The notes below the pieces were generated by a model. That model was not told where the DNA came from. It searched no databases and worked only from the letters and a program-made list of their open reading frames with translations. Of a stretch of DNA of 64,000 bases, positions 29,115-38,129 are shown piece by piece. A program made the translations under genes and the position numbers. The number at the start of each line of letters is the position of its first letter. Position 1 is the first letter of the stretch. This DNA is from Paucilactobacillus oligofermentans DSM 15707 = LMG 22743 (GTDB taxonomy: Bacteria; Bacillota; Bacilli; Lactobacillales; Lactobacillaceae): positions 340,740 through 404,739 of the forward strand of contig NZ_AZFE01000032.1 of assembly GCF_001434315.1 (NCBI RefSeq). Reading direction: 5' to 3'.

Positions 29115-29570
29115 TTAGTCTTCTAAAAAATCATTCATTTTATTCATAAAATCTTGCGTTGCAGCTTTACTAATACAAACATTTAGTACAGTTGAATCAT
29201 CACCAAGTGTTGCAAACAAGTTTTCGTCATTCGACTGTGAGATCAAGCTCGACAGTGCTGGCCCATTACCAGGATGAACATTGATTACGACCATATTATC
29301 TTGTGCTTTCATTGAAATAAATGCGTCTTTTAATGTCCGGCGCATTTTTTTCTCGCTATCCATTTGTTTCTTTACAGGAAAACTATAATGATAACCACCA
29401 CCGTCAGTAGGAACCTTAATTAACTGCATCTCTTTAATATCTCGAGAGATTGTAGCTTGAGTCACTTCAATATTCTTAGCTTCCAATAAACGGACAAAAT
29501 CGTCTTGTCGTTCAATATTGTTACTATTAATTAATTGACGTAAATGTGATTGTCGTTCAACTTTTCGCAT
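29115..29570 (-). CDS. argR: Arginine repressor ArgR/AhrC
   Basis: Hexameric arginine-responsive regulator. The 151-residue protein has an N-terminal winged helix (VTQATISRDIKEMQLIKV) and a C-terminal arginine-binding domain (MVVINVHPGNGPALSSL, GDDSTVLNVC). The initiation codon is 2 bp from the tlyA stop. No arginine genes are nearby; the position beside recN is simply the conserved one. Confidence 0.95.
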   Translation of the reverse strand: MRKVERQSHLRQLINSNNIERQDDFVRLLEAKNIEVTQATISRDIKEMQLIKVPTDGGGYHYSFPVKKQMDSEKKMRRTLKDAFISMKAQDNMVVINVHPGNGPALSSLISQSNDENLFATLGDDSTVLNVCISKAATQDFMNKMNDFLED

Positions 29571-29572
29571 AT

Positions 29573-30409
29573 TTACTCTCCAGCTCTTTTGATTTTCTTG
29601 TCTAAGTTGCTATATGCCGCAGCAATAACCTCATCAACTGAAACATTATTTTGAACTGTACCTGGTTGTGTCATTAATTTTAAATGAATTAAAAATTCAA
29701 TGTTACCTTGTCCACCCTTAATTGGTGAATAGTCTAAGTGCATAACATCATAGGAACTATTAATTGCTAATTTAATAATCTTTTCAAGAACGTCACGATG
29801 AACTTTTTCATCATGTACAATTCCATGCTTACCAACGTTACTTTTGCCTGCTTCAAATTGTGGTTTAACTAATGCCACCACTTCACCACCATTAATTAAA
29901 ATGGTTGCTAAGTTAGGTAAGATTAAATCTAACGAAATAAAGGAAACATCAATACAGGCAAACTCGGGTTGCCCCTTATCAAAATCTGCTAACTTACTAT
30001 ATCTAAAATTAGTTTGTTCCATCACGTCGACCCGTGGATCATCCCGTAACTGCCAAACTAACTGATTAGTTCCAACATCTAAGGCATAACTCATTTTAGC
30101 GCCATTTTGTAAGACCACATCTGTGAAGCCACCAGTAGATGATCCAATATCAAGCACAGTTTTATCTTTAACTGAGATATCAAAAACATCTAAGGCTTTC
30201 GCTAATTTTAAACCGCCTCGACTAACAAACGGCATTTTATTACCCTTCATATGTAAAGTTGTTGTTATCGGTATCTTTTCACCTGGTTTATCTAAGCGTT
30301 CATTATTAAGGCCTAAAATTTCTCCAGCCATCACTGCGCGTTTTGCTTGTTCTCTAGAATCAAATAATCCTTGTTCAACAAGTAAAATATCAACCCGTTG
30401 TTTCTCCAT
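29573..30409 (-). CDS. tlyA: TlyA family rRNA (cytidine-2'-O)-methyltransferase
   Basis: The 278 residues have an N-terminal S4 RNA-binding domain (RVDILLVEQGLFDSREQAKRAV begins the fold) and a C-terminal FtsJ-like methyltransferase domain (VLDIGSSTGGFTDVVLQNGA). Family members methylate 16S and/or 23S rRNA and are often annotated as hemolysin A; the methyltransferase role is the better supported one. It lies between ispA and argR in the conserved xseA-xseB-ispA-tlyA-argR-recN row. Confidence 0.92.
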   Translation of the reverse strand: MEKQRVDILLVEQGLFDSREQAKRAVMAGEILGLNNERLDKPGEKIPITTTLHMKGNKMPFVSRGGLKLAKALDVFDISVKDKTVLDIGSSTGGFTDVVLQNGAKMSYALDVGTNQLVWQLRDDPRVDVMEQTNFRYSKLADFDKGQPEFACIDVSFISLDLILPNLATILINGGEVVALVKPQFEAGKSNVGKHGIVHDEKVHRDVLEKIIKLAINSSYDVMHLDYSPIKGGQGNIEFLIHLKLMTQPGTVQNNVSVDEVIAAAYSNLDKKIKRAGE

Positions 30410-30422
30410 GTAGTTAAACTCC

Positions 30423-31310
30423 CTATATCTTAAAATATGCTAATAAGTCATCAAAATCGGTTACTTTAATCGGTGTTATTTTAGCTAATTTAGTTAAATC
30501 TTTTCGAGCTAATGATAATACTTCCGACAATTTTTGTTTCGTACCTTCTACTCCAAACAAACCGGGATAAGTATTCTTCGCCTCTAAATCATCTTTATGG
30601 ATTAATTTTCCCATCCTAGCAGTAGTCCCAATCTGATCCATCAAATCATCATAAATTTGAAATGCTAATCCGTAATGACCTCCAAATGATGTCATTACCT
30701 TAATAACTTCTTGATTAGCGTTAACCATAATACCGGCAGCTTGCATAGCATACTCAATTAAGGCACCAGTTTTTTTAGCATGTAAATTTTGAACTTCTGT
30801 ATATGATAAATGTTTCCCTTCATTAGAAACATCAATCACTTGCCCCGCTACCATGCCAGCAGGGCCAGCAGATTTAGCCAATTGCATCGTTAAACTTCTA
30901 GCAATTTGATTGTCTAAATCATTATCAACTAACCATTGAAACGCTAAAGTTAATAGTCCATCACCCGCTAAAATTGCCACTGCATCACCGTATTTTTTGT
31001 GATTAGTTGGTAGTCCACGTCTTAAATCATCATTATCCATCGCTGGTAAATCATCATGAATTAATGAATACGTGTGCAACAATTCAACTGCACAAACAGC
31101 TTTTAAGTACATCCCTAAGTCTTGCTGTCCTTGATTAAAAGCATCAATCATTCTCAAAGTTAACGCGGGTCGTAATCTCTTACCGCCAGCATTAACTGAA
31201 TATTGCATTGCATCAAGTAACAATGCTTGATCAGTATCAGCTTTAATTTCTTTCTTTAAAAAGTCATTAACTAAGTTTTGTAGCGCTTCGACCGATTTTA
31301 AATGTACCAT
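30423..31310 (-). CDS. ispA: Polyprenyl (geranyl/farnesyl) diphosphate synthase
   Basis: Condenses isopentenyl and allylic diphosphates in isoprenoid synthesis. The 295-residue protein has GGKRLRPALTLR, the first Asp-rich motif HDDLPAMDNDDLRRG, and the second YDDLMD. Length and context next to xseB indicate the short-chain enzyme (IspA/YqiD). The exact chain length made cannot be read from sequence. Confidence 0.93.
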   Translation of the reverse strand: MVHLKSVEALQNLVNDFLKKEIKADTDQALLLDAMQYSVNAGGKRLRPALTLRMIDAFNQGQQDLGMYLKAVCAVELLHTYSLIHDDLPAMDNDDLRRGLPTNHKKYGDAVAILAGDGLLTLAFQWLVDNDLDNQIARSLTMQLAKSAGPAGMVAGQVIDVSNEGKHLSYTEVQNLHAKKTGALIEYAMQAAGIMVNANQEVIKVMTSFGGHYGLAFQIYDDLMDQIGTTARMGKLIHKDDLEAKNTYPGLFGVEGTKQKLSEVLSLARKDLTKLAKITPIKVTDFDDLLAYFKI

Positions 31311-31312
31311 TT

Positions 31313-31543
31313 TTATTCTTCCTTAGTTGCAGTATCAAAATCAACTTCTTGATTATCTTCATCCATCAATTTAGTTAGCGTTTTTTCAGCATTACTAAGA
31401 GTGTCTTGTAGTTTCTTACTTAGTTCAATTCCATTTTGAAATTCTGACAATGCTTTTTCTAACGGCACATCGCCTTGTTCTAATTGACTCACAATCGTCT
31501 GTAACTTTACTAATTGTTCTTCAAAACTGACTTTTTCTGTCAT
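31313..31543 (-). CDS. xseB: Exodeoxyribonuclease VII small subunit
   Basis: A 76-residue helical protein ([34 protein letters not shown]) that binds the large subunit XseA. It is 3 bp after the xseA stop and 2 bp before ispA, so translation is tightly linked. The length is normal. Confidence 0.93.
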   Translation of the reverse strand: MTEKVSFEEQLVKLQTIVSQLEQGDVPLEKALSEFQNGIELSKKLQDTLSNAEKTLTKLMDEDNQEVDFDTATKEE

Positions 31544-31546
31544 TTA

Positions 31547-32887
31547 CTAATCCCCGTTGATTTCTTTTATTTCCGCCACTGCAGATCCATCTTCAAAATT
31601 CATTTTAATTGTTTGTTGTTTTTGTAGTTGAGATACTGATTTAACAACTTGATCATCAACTGTAATATACGAATAACCACGACTCATAATTTTTAATGGA
31701 CTCAGATTATCTAGTTCAGAAATTAATTTTAAAACACACTGACGTTGATTATTAATATTCGTTTGCACAGCCTGATTAAGGCGAATGTTTAAATTAGCTA
31801 ATTGTTGCTGCTGGTTAACAATTGATTGGCTAATTTGCTTGCCTGATAACCGATTAGTAATTAGCTGTACCTGTTGAAGCCAGCTTTGCTGATAGCTATC
31901 ACTTAATTGACGTAATCGATTATTAGCTAGATCTACACTTTGAACATAGCGTTCATAAAGTCTCGTTGGCTGCGTAAAAATATAGCTTTCTTTTACTTTT
32001 GCTAGTTTTTGTTGGTCAAATTTAATTTCTTGATTCATTGCCTGAAATAAGCGTTGTTGCATTTGTTTAATTTTAAGAATTTCATCATTTAGTACCGGTA
32101 CAGCTAATTCGGCTGCTGCTGTTGGTGTTGCTGCCCGTACATCAGCTACTAAATCAGCAATCGTGGTATCTGTTTCATGTCCCACTGAAGAAATTACTGG
32201 TAAATCACTATTCACGATGGCTCGTGCAACCGCCTCTTCATTAAATGGCCATAAATCTTCAATTGATCCACCACCACGCCCAATAATTAACGTATCAAAA
32301 TCACCAATCTCATTGGCACGCTCAATTTGTTTAACAATGTCAGCTGCGGCTCGATCACCTTGAACCAGCGCTGGAAATAAAACAATTTGAGCAATTGGAA
32401 AGCGACGTTGAACAGTGGTAATAATATCTCTAATTACTGCACCACTTGGACTAGTTACAACTGCTATTCGTTTAGGAAACATGGGCAATTGTTTTTTAGG
32501 TAAATTAAACAATCCTTCTGCAGTTAACTTCTTTTTAAGTTGCTCATATGCTTGATATAATGCCCCAATCCCATCTGGCTGCATACTATCAACATAAATT
32601 TGATAACTACCACTGGCTTCATACAAACTAATACGACCAGTTACTAAGACCTTCATTCCTTCTTCAGGGGTAAACTTAATCTTTTCAAACGCCCCTTTAA
32701 ACATAATGGCACTGATTTTAGCATGATCATCTTTCAGACTAAAATATTGATGTGCATTAGCTCTTAACCGAAAATTTGATAATTCACCCGTTAAATAAAT
32801 TCTACCTAAATAAGGATCAACATCAAATTTACGTTTTATATATTTAGTTAAAGCAGTAACAGTAAGATACTGTTCACTATTTTCCAT
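31547..32887 (-). CDS. xseA: Exodeoxyribonuclease VII large subunit
   Basis: Catalytic subunit that degrades single-stranded DNA to short oligonucleotides. The 446 residues hold an N-terminal OB fold (VDPYLGRIYLTGELSNFR), the catalytic core with TSPSGAVIRDI and GRGGGSIEDLWPFNEE, SVGHETDTTIADLVAD, then a long Q-rich coiled coil. It overlaps the folD stop by 11 bp. Confidence 0.96.
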   Translation of the reverse strand: MENSEQYLTVTALTKYIKRKFDVDPYLGRIYLTGELSNFRLRANAHQYFSLKDDHAKISAIMFKGAFEKIKFTPEEGMKVLVTGRISLYEASGSYQIYVDSMQPDGIGALYQAYEQLKKKLTAEGLFNLPKKQLPMFPKRIAVVTSPSGAVIRDIITTVQRRFPIAQIVLFPALVQGDRAAADIVKQIERANEIGDFDTLIIGRGGGSIEDLWPFNEEAVARAIVNSDLPVISSVGHETDTTIADLVADVRAATPTAAAELAVPVLNDEILKIKQMQQRLFQAMNQEIKFDQQKLAKVKESYIFTQPTRLYERYVQSVDLANNRLRQLSDSYQQSWLQQVQLITNRLSGKQISQSIVNQQQQLANLNIRLNQAVQTNINNQRQCVLKLISELDNLSPLKIMSRGYSYITVDDQVVKSVSQLQKQQTIKMNFEDGSAVAEIKEINGD

Positions 32888-33740
32888 TATTTATACTCCA
32901 TTGAGCTAACTCTACAGTTTGTTGCATTAATGTGGCAATTGTCATCGGACCAACTCCGCCGGGAACTGGAGTAATTGCACTGGCAACTTTACTGGCAGAT
33001 TCAAAATCAACATCCCCTGTCAATTTACCATCTTCACCGCGATTAATTCCAACATCAATTACAACTGCACCCTCTTTAAGATCATTACCTGAAATTAAGT
33101 TAGCTACGCCAGTTGCAACAACAATAATATCTGCTGTTTTGGTTAGTGCTTTTAGATTATTTGTTTTAATTCCTGCCAAGGTAACCGTTGCATCTTGGTT
33201 AATCATTAAGGCTGCAACAGGACGGCCAACTAAGACACTTCTTCCGACAACTACAACATCTTTTCCAGATAAATCAATCTTGTATTCACGCAAAATTGTC
33301 ATAATTCCTTTAGGTGTACAAGCAACTGGATAATTTCCAGCCTGATTACCAAATAACTTACCTAAGTTAACCGAACTAAAGCCATCAACATCTTTCTTAG
33401 GATCAATTGCGTTAGTTACTGTGGTTGCATCAATCTGTGCTGGCAATGGTAGCTGAATTAAAATAGCGTGAATACTATCGTCTTGATTTAATTTTTCGAC
33501 TTCATTTAAGATTTCATCTTGACTCACTGAAGAAGGGAATTTCTTTAAAATTGACTTCATTCCTAAGTTTACAGCTTTACGATGCTTATTCCGGGTATAA
33601 ATTTGACTTGCTGGGTCATCACCGACAAGAATCACGGCAATGCCTGGTTGAACCCCTTGTGCAGTTAATTCATTAGCTTTAAGCTTAGTAGCTTCATTTA
33701 TTTTTGCTGCAGTTCCCTTACCATCTAAAATAATTGCCAT
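32877..33740 (-). CDS. folD: Methylene-tetrahydrofolate dehydrogenase / methenyl-tetrahydrofolate cyclohydrolase FolD
   Basis: Bifunctional one-carbon enzyme making 10-formyl-tetrahydrofolate. The 287-residue protein shows the catalytic region VGDDPASQIYTRNKHRKA, QLPLPAQID, DPKKDVDGF, VVGRSVLVGRPVA and the C-terminal PVPGGVGPMTIA. It is the first gene of the folD-xseA-xseB-ispA-tlyA-argR-recN row; the upstream AT-rich gap after the nusB terminator should hold its promoter. Confidence 0.96.
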   Translation of the reverse strand: MAIILDGKGTAAKINEATKLKANELTAQGVQPGIAVILVGDDPASQIYTRNKHRKAVNLGMKSILKKFPSSVSQDEILNEVEKLNQDDSIHAILIQLPLPAQIDATTVTNAIDPKKDVDGFSSVNLGKLFGNQAGNYPVACTPKGIMTILREYKIDLSGKDVVVVGRSVLVGRPVAALMINQDATVTLAGIKTNNLKALTKTADIIVVATGVANLISGNDLKEGAVVIDVGINRGEDGKLTGDVDFESASKVASAITPVPGGVGPMTIATLMQQTVELAQWSINNGK

Positions 33741-33814
33741 AAAGTTAATCCCTCCGATTAGTGAATGTATATATACAATTTTATCATATTTAATGAATAA
33801 TTTTCCGAGATATT

Positions 33815-33856
33815 TAAAAAAGCTGAGATAGATTCAATATCTATCTCAGCTTTTAT
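33815..33856 (-). terminator. Terminator of the efp-asp23-nusB unit
   Basis: AAAGCTGAGATAGA and TCTATCTCAGCTTT pair across a 7-nt loop, with a T run on the minus strand. It separates nusB from folD. Confidence 0.88.
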
Positions 33857-33858
33857 TA

Positions 33859-34269
33859 TTAATCAACTTGTTTTTCAAAACTACCTAGAACACCATTGAT
33901 AAATTTCTTTGAAGTATCATCGCTAAATGATTCTGCAAGTTCCAATGCTTCGTTAATCACAACCGCACTTGGAATATCATCAACGAATTGTAATTCAAAC
34001 AATGCAATCTGTAAGATTATCAAATCTGATTTTGCAATTCGCTTAACAGTCCATTTAGAACTCAATAAGCCTTGGATCTGCTCATTTAATTCTTCACGAT
34101 GTTCATTTACGCCTTCAACTAACGTAACAAGATATTCTGGTACTTCATTTTCATGATCGATTGCTAAAACTTCAGTGTAAAGTTCAGCAACGTCCGCATC
34201 ATCATTTGCTAATTGAGCAAATAATGTTTGAAATGCGCTCTTTCTAATCTGATGCCGATTCATGCTCAC
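33859..34269 (-). CDS. nusB: Transcription antitermination factor NusB
   Basis: All-helical protein that works with S10/NusE on rRNA operon boxA elements. The 136 residues start MNRHQIRKSAFQTLFAQL after two codons and contain KSDLIILQIALFEL and SAVVINEALELAESF, typical of NusB. It follows the Asp23-family gene by 2 bp. Confidence 0.95.
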   Translation of the reverse strand: MSMNRHQIRKSAFQTLFAQLANDDADVAELYTEVLAIDHENEVPEYLVTLVEGVNEHREELNEQIQGLLSSKWTVKRIAKSDLIILQIALFELQFVDDIPSAVVINEALELAESFSDDTSKKFINGVLGSFEKQVD

Positions 34270-34271
34270 TC

Positions 34272-34703
34272 TTATTCACCGTTTTCATTTTCTGCAAAAA
34301 TATCGTTAGGATCCACTTTTTGTTCTGATTTTTCAGGAACCATTCCTTCAATATGAACATTAACTTCTTGAATTTTCAAGTCAGTCATCAATGATACTTG
34401 TTGTTTTACTTTATCTTGAATTTCAATTGCGGTTTTAGGTACATTAACGCCATATTCAAGGTAAACATCAACGTCGACGACAAGTTCATTTTCATCTCTC
34501 GTTAACTTAACCCCACGGGCATGATCAGTATGACGACCTAATAGTTCAGTCACATTACTTGTGATTGAACCGTGCATCTTTGATACACCTTCGATTTGGT
34601 TTGCTGCAATTCCAGCAACCGTTTCGAGCACGCTTGGTGAAATTTCGATTGATCCTAATGATTGGTCTTCCTGGTTTAAAATTAGATTTGTTTCTTCAGC
34701 CAT
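34272..34703 (-). CDS. Asp23/Gls24 family protein YqhY
   Basis: The 143-residue protein has an acidic N-terminus, then the Asp23 core (ISPSVLETVAGIAANQIEGV, VDVDVYLEYGVNVPKTA). It sits between efp and nusB, the position of B. subtilis yqhY, whose loss disturbs lipid synthesis control in that organism. Second family member in the window after YloU. Confidence 0.88.
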   Translation of the reverse strand: MAEETNLILNQEDQSLGSIEISPSVLETVAGIAANQIEGVSKMHGSITSNVTELLGRHTDHARGVKLTRDENELVVDVDVYLEYGVNVPKTAIEIQDKVKQQVSLMTDLKIQEVNVHIEGMVPEKSEQKVDPNDIFAENENGE

Positions 34704-34736
34704 TTTAAACGCCTCCGATTATTATGTGAATTCGAT

Positions 34737-35297
34737 TTATGCGCGAGAAATATATGAAGAATCAGTTGTATTGATAACTAATTCGTCATCTTCATTAACA
34801 AAGAAAGGAACTTGGATTACAAGTCCAGTTTGCATTGTAGCTGGTTTTGAACCACCTGAAGCTGTATCACCCTTAATACCAGGTTCTGTAGCTGCAACTT
34901 TCAATGTAACTGTGTTTGGTAAATCAACTCCAAGAGTTTCATTACCGAAAGTTGTAATACTTACTTCCATGTTTTCTTTCAAAAACTTAAGTTCAGCTTT
35001 GATGTTTTCGGCTGGAAGTTCGATTTGTTCGTAAGTATCATTATCCATGAAAACGTGGTTGTCACCGTCTGCATAAAGATATTGCATTTTACGAGTTTCA
35101 ATATTAGCACGTTCCATTTTTGCACCGGCACGGAATGTTTTATCTTGAACTGCGCCTGTACGTAGGTTCTTTAGCTTTGAGCGAACAAATGCTCCACCCT
35201 TACCAGGCTTAACATGTTGGAATTCAATAATGCGCCAAATTGCGTCATCCACTTCAATTGTAAGACCATTTTTAAAATCTGCTGTTGAAATTGCCAT
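34737..35297 (-). CDS. efp: Translation elongation factor P
   Basis: Relieves ribosome stalling at polyproline. The 186-residue protein has the three beta-barrel EF-P layout and the loop [10 protein letters not shown] with Lys33 at the tip, the residue modified in some species. Gly-Gly-Ala-Phe after the Lys is the usual Firmicutes text. No modifying enzyme gene is visible nearby. Located between pepQ and yqhY. Confidence 0.96.
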   Translation of the reverse strand: MAISTADFKNGLTIEVDDAIWRIIEFQHVKPGKGGAFVRSKLKNLRTGAVQDKTFRAGAKMERANIETRKMQYLYADGDNHVFMDNDTYEQIELPAENIKAELKFLKENMEVSITTFGNETLGVDLPNTVTLKVAATEPGIKGDTASGGSKPATMQTGLVIQVPFFVNEDDELVINTTDSSYISRA

Positions 35298-35365
35298 TAT
35301 TTGTTTCCTCCTAGATTACATATCAACTTCCATTTTGCTATATAAATCGATAAATTGCAACTAAA

Positions 35366-36433
35366 TTACAAAATTATCAATTCTTTGCTTGCAGTTGTTA
35401 GAACTCGATTCCCATTTTCAGTAATTAAAATATCGTCTTCAATCCGTACCCCGCCTTTACCTGAAAGATAAATTCCAGGTTCTACGGTTATAACTTGTTG
35501 CTGTTTCAACTTAATTTTTGAATTTGGGCCATAACTTGTTGGTAATTCATGAACCGACATTCCGATACCATGTCCCATACCATGATTAAAGTTTTTGCCA
35601 TACCCAGCGGCTTCAATAATATTTCGACCTGTATCATCTAAATCTGCACCATCTATATTATTTTTAGCTAATGCAGTAACCGCATTTAAAGCTTGATAAA
35701 CGGTTTGATAAATTAAATTCAATTCATCATCAATTTCACCCATTACAACAGTTCTTGTAATATCAGCAGTATATCCGTCTACAAAGTAACCAAAGTCAAT
35801 TACTACTAAATCACCATGTTCAATAATTTTATGACTAGCTGTCGCATGTGGTTTAGCTGAATTAATTCCACTCGCAACAATCGTTTCGAAAGATGATTTT
35901 TGTGCACCATGTGATTTCATCCACGCATCCAATAAATTAGCAGCATCCAATTCAGTCATTCCAACTTTAATATTCTTTATTAAGTATTCAAAGCCGGCCG
36001 AATTTAATTCAGCTGATACAGTTAGTTTTTCAATTTCTAACGGACTTTTTACCGCACGTAATGACTCTACTATATTTTCAAAAGAATCAATATCTGCGGC
36101 GACTTGATCAACTAGAACATCATAATCACGCAGCGTTATCGTATCTTCAATTCCAACTGCTTCAATCTGTAATTTAGCAGATAATTCAGCCACCGCTCCA
36201 AAATAATCACGTGTAATTATTGCTTGAATTCCAGGCAAATCAAGTTCACTTAATGCGGCTTCGAAACGTGCATCAGTTATCATATATGTGATTTTTGGAG
36301 TAACTAACACGCAGCCATCGCCTGCAGTTAAATTAAAATCAGTTAGATACTTCATGTTAGTTTCATCTAGTACTAAAAATGCATCAATAAATAATTCAGA
36401 CAATTTTTTTTGTAATTTCTCTATTGGATTCAT
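35366..36433 (-). CDS. M24 family Xaa-Pro peptidase
   Basis: Dinuclear-metal peptidase that releases N-terminal residues before proline. The 355 residues include an N-terminal creatinase-like domain and a C-terminal pita-bread domain with metal ligands in VIDFGYFVDGYTADITRT, GHGIGMSVHELP and TVEPGIYL. The position upstream of efp matches the yqhT/pepP-efp pair of Firmicutes. Whether it prefers dipeptides (PepQ) or longer peptides (PepP) cannot be read directly. Confidence 0.9.
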   Translation of the reverse strand: MNPIEKLQKKLSELFIDAFLVLDETNMKYLTDFNLTAGDGCVLVTPKITYMITDARFEAALSELDLPGIQAIITRDYFGAVAELSAKLQIEAVGIEDTITLRDYDVLVDQVAADIDSFENIVESLRAVKSPLEIEKLTVSAELNSAGFEYLIKNIKVGMTELDAANLLDAWMKSHGAQKSSFETIVASGINSAKPHATASHKIIEHGDLVVIDFGYFVDGYTADITRTVVMGEIDDELNLIYQTVYQALNAVTALAKNNIDGADLDDTGRNIIEAAGYGKNFNHGMGHGIGMSVHELPTSYGPNSKIKLKQQQVITVEPGIYLSGKGGVRIEDDILITENGNRVLTTASKELIIL

Positions 36434-36461
36434 TTACGACATATCTCCTATCTGATTCCAC

Positions 36462-36497
36462 AAAAATATCCCAAAAGTAATTACTTTTGGGATATCA
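36462..36497 (-). terminator. Terminator of rplU-prp-rpmA
   Basis: A perfect palindrome built on ATCCCAAAAGTAA with its complement, followed by TTTTTG on the minus strand, just after the rpmA stop. Confidence 0.88.
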
Positions 36498-36509
36498 TAT
36501 CAACTTTTG

Positions 36510-36791
36510 TTATTCAGCAACTGGGTATACTGAAACTTTACGTTTGTCGCGACCCATGCGTTCGAACTTAACAACACCATCAACCTTTGAGAAAAGTGTG
36601 TCATCGTTACCGCGACCAACATTTTCACCAGGATTAATATGTGTTCCACGTTGACGATAAAGGATTGAACCGGCTGTTACTGTTGAACCGTCTGCAGCTT
36701 TTGTACCAAGACGACGTCCAGCAGAATCACGACCGTTGGCAGTAGATCCGCCCCCTTTATGATGTGAGAAAAATTGTAAATCCATAATCAT
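36510..36791 (-). CDS. rpmA: 50S ribosomal protein L27 with N-terminal extension
   Basis: L27 lies near the peptidyl-transferase centre. The 93-residue precursor begins [17 protein letters not shown]. In Firmicutes the N-terminal extension ending LQFF is removed by Prp, exposing the functional N-terminus; here the expected cut is after Phe8. The mature start SHHKGGG is normal. GGAGGTG precedes the ATG by 8-9 nt. The gene for the protease is directly upstream. Confidence 0.96.
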   Translation of the reverse strand: MIMDLQFFSHHKGGGSTANGRDSAGRRLGTKAADGSTVTAGSILYRQRGTHINPGENVGRGNDDTLFSKVDGVVKFERMGRDKRKVSVYPVAE

Positions 36792-36809
36792 AATCGTTCA
36801 CCTCCAACT

Positions 36810-37139
36810 TTAAATTTTTGTAATTTCTTCTACGATAATATTGTCCGGATAAGACTGAGCTACATCACGAACGCCATTAATCAGTGTTTTTAACAAGATT
36901 TGACTATCATGGTCAATTTTCAACTTCTGAACTGATATAAAACCACCCTCGGTGTCATCTGAGATAACTTGGGGATGCATATCAATGACTTCTTCCAATC
37001 CATTAATGGTTGAAATAGTTAATACTGAGATTGCAGCACAGACAATATCTTGTCCATAAGGCCCTGATTCAGCATGACCAGTCACTTGGAAACTCAAAAT
37101 ATTATTTTGAGAATCTAATTCAAAATTTGCTTTAATCAT
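36810..37139 (-). CDS. prp: Ribosomal-processing cysteine protease Prp
   Basis: Cuts the N-terminal extension of L27. The 109-residue protein has the family signature GHAESGPYGQDIVCAAISV with catalytic His22 and Cys34, the same positions as in S. aureus Prp. It lies between rplU and rpmA, the conserved place, giving enzyme and substrate from one transcript. Confidence 0.95.
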   Translation of the reverse strand: MIKANFELDSQNNILSFQVTGHAESGPYGQDIVCAAISVLTISTINGLEEVIDMHPQVISDDTEGGFISVQKLKIDHDSQILLKTLINGVRDVAQSYPDNIIVEEITKI

Positions 37140-37153
37140 AGTAAGTACCTCGA

Positions 37154-37462
37154 TTAAGCGTTGATGGCGTCAATAACAACCTTAGTATATGGTTGACGAT
37201 GACCTTGCTTAGTATGTGAATGTTTCTTGGCCTTGTACTTGAAAGTAACAACTTTCTTTTCCTTGCCTTGCTTTTCAACAGTACCTGTAACAGTTGCGCC
37301 TGCAACTGTTGGTGTACCGATCTTAGCTGAGTCACCACCAACGAAGACAACTTCGTCAAAAGTAACTTTTTCACCAGCTTCAACGTTTAATTTTTCAACG
37401 TAGATAGCTTCTCCGGCTTCAACCTTATATTGTTTTCCACCTGTTACGATAATTGCGTACAT
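37154..37462 (-). CDS. rplU: 50S ribosomal protein L21
   Basis: Large-subunit protein of 102 residues from ATG 37462 ([20 protein letters not shown]), with the basic [20 protein letters not shown]-terminal region. AAGGAGG lies 8 nt before this ATG; a three-codon longer frame overlaps the site and is rejected. It heads rplU-prp-rpmA behind a structured leader. Confidence 0.97.
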   Translation of the reverse strand: MYAIIVTGGKQYKVEAGEAIYVEKLNVEAGEKVTFDEVVFVGGDSAKIGTPTVAGATVTGTVEKQGKEKKVVTFKYKAKKHSHTKQGHRQPYTKVVIDAINA

Positions 37463-37477
37463 ATTGTGCACCTCCTT

Positions 37478-37566
37478 AATATCTTAGACTCGCCATACAA
37501 GTAGCTATTCAAAGCTTTGAAGACTTGTTGCGTGCGGTTGTAGTTGTGGTTCACAAATACAACTCA
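37478..37566 (-). ncRNA. Ribosomal protein L21 leader (autoregulatory 5' UTR)
   Basis: The 90-nt leader between the promoter and rplU holds a Gly/Ala-free, GC-richer stretch with the conserved-looking block GAACCACAACTACAACCGCA followed by an AAGCTT-centred hairpin near 37515. The placement and text resemble the L21 leader class known in Firmicutes, thought to bind L21 and control its own operon. I cannot run a covariance model; the assignment rests on position and resemblance. Confidence 0.65.
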
Positions 37567-37569
37567 TTA

Positions 37570-37598
37570 ATTATATCAGATTAAGGCTACGCGGTCAA
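37570..37598 (-). promoter_or_regulatory. Promoter of rplU-prp-rpmA
   Basis: TTGACC (37598-37593), 17 bp, TATAAT (37575-37570) on the minus strand. This is the best promoter in the window. The prophage begins a few hundred bp upstream and leaves it intact. Confidence 0.85.
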
Positions 37599-37599
37599 A

Positions 37600-37893
37600 C
37601 CAAGGACTAATAAATATTTTATTACATTATTACTTTATAAAATAATAGGAACGTATTGTTTGATATATCCAGTAGCAAAAAATATTAAAAATACTTAATA
37701 CATATAAATAATTTGCTAACATTAATCAATCCTGAACATTCATACCAAGCATAAATACTAAAAGTAACCATGAAATAACAACAAAAATGACTGATGTTAT
37801 TACAAATAAGTTATAAATTAATACTTAAAAGCATTAACTGAATTAGTCCATTTAAAATACGTAAAAACAATTAATCTAAATTAATTGAAAATA
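37600..37893. other. AT-rich gene-free stretch at the chromosome-prophage border
   Basis: About 300 bp of very AT-rich sequence with no open frame worth naming, no RNA gene and no strong repeat that I can see. It lies between the rplU promoter and the terminator at 37897. It could be remnant host intergenic DNA or phage DNA; the junction is not visible. Confidence 0.5.
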
Positions 37894-37896
37894 AAT

Positions 37897-37947
37897 AAAA
37901 AACTATCTAATTAACAATTTAAAATGTTAATTAAATAGCTTTTTTTC
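37897..37947. terminator. Bidirectional terminator facing the prophage edge
   Basis: CTAT-c-TAATTAACA (37903-37916) pairs with TGTTAATTA-a-ATAG (37925-37938); T7 follows on the plus strand and A6 precedes on the other side. It can insulate rplU from minus-strand phage transcripts. Confidence 0.7.
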
Positions 37948-38100
37948 TATATAATCTATGAAGCGAGTGAGGTTCGCATACAGCAAAATCCCCCGCTACA
38001 TCACTGTTTTCATAAGCTGTTTTCATTTAAAGTGCTAGAGTTGTGCTAGAACTACAAAAAATACTATAACATAAAATATCTGTGGTGGGTATGACGGAAT
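37948..38100. other. Candidate phage attachment region with direct repeats
   Basis: A short GC-richer patch (37961-38003) is followed by two copies of CTGTTTTCAT (38004-38013 and 38017-38026) and two copies of GTGCTAG (38032-38038 and 38043-38049, 11-bp period, the longer unit reading GTGCTAGARYT). Short direct repeats beside the lysis end of a prophage are typical of integrase arm-binding sites in attP. The core crossover sequence cannot be identified without the other prophage end. Confidence 0.4.
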
Positions 38101-38129
38101 TGTTTTTTACATAGAAAATTTTATTTATT

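Noticed and set aside
32932..33333. Plus-strand 133-codon frame opposite folD
   Set aside because: Mirror of a conserved gene, no ribosome binding site and no protein character.
37961..38003. GC-rich patch with GGTTC near the prophage end, as a possible tRNA or tmRNA 3' end
   Set aside because: The T-loop pattern fails (TTCGCAT), no matching acceptor stem and no CCA-type end could be drawn.
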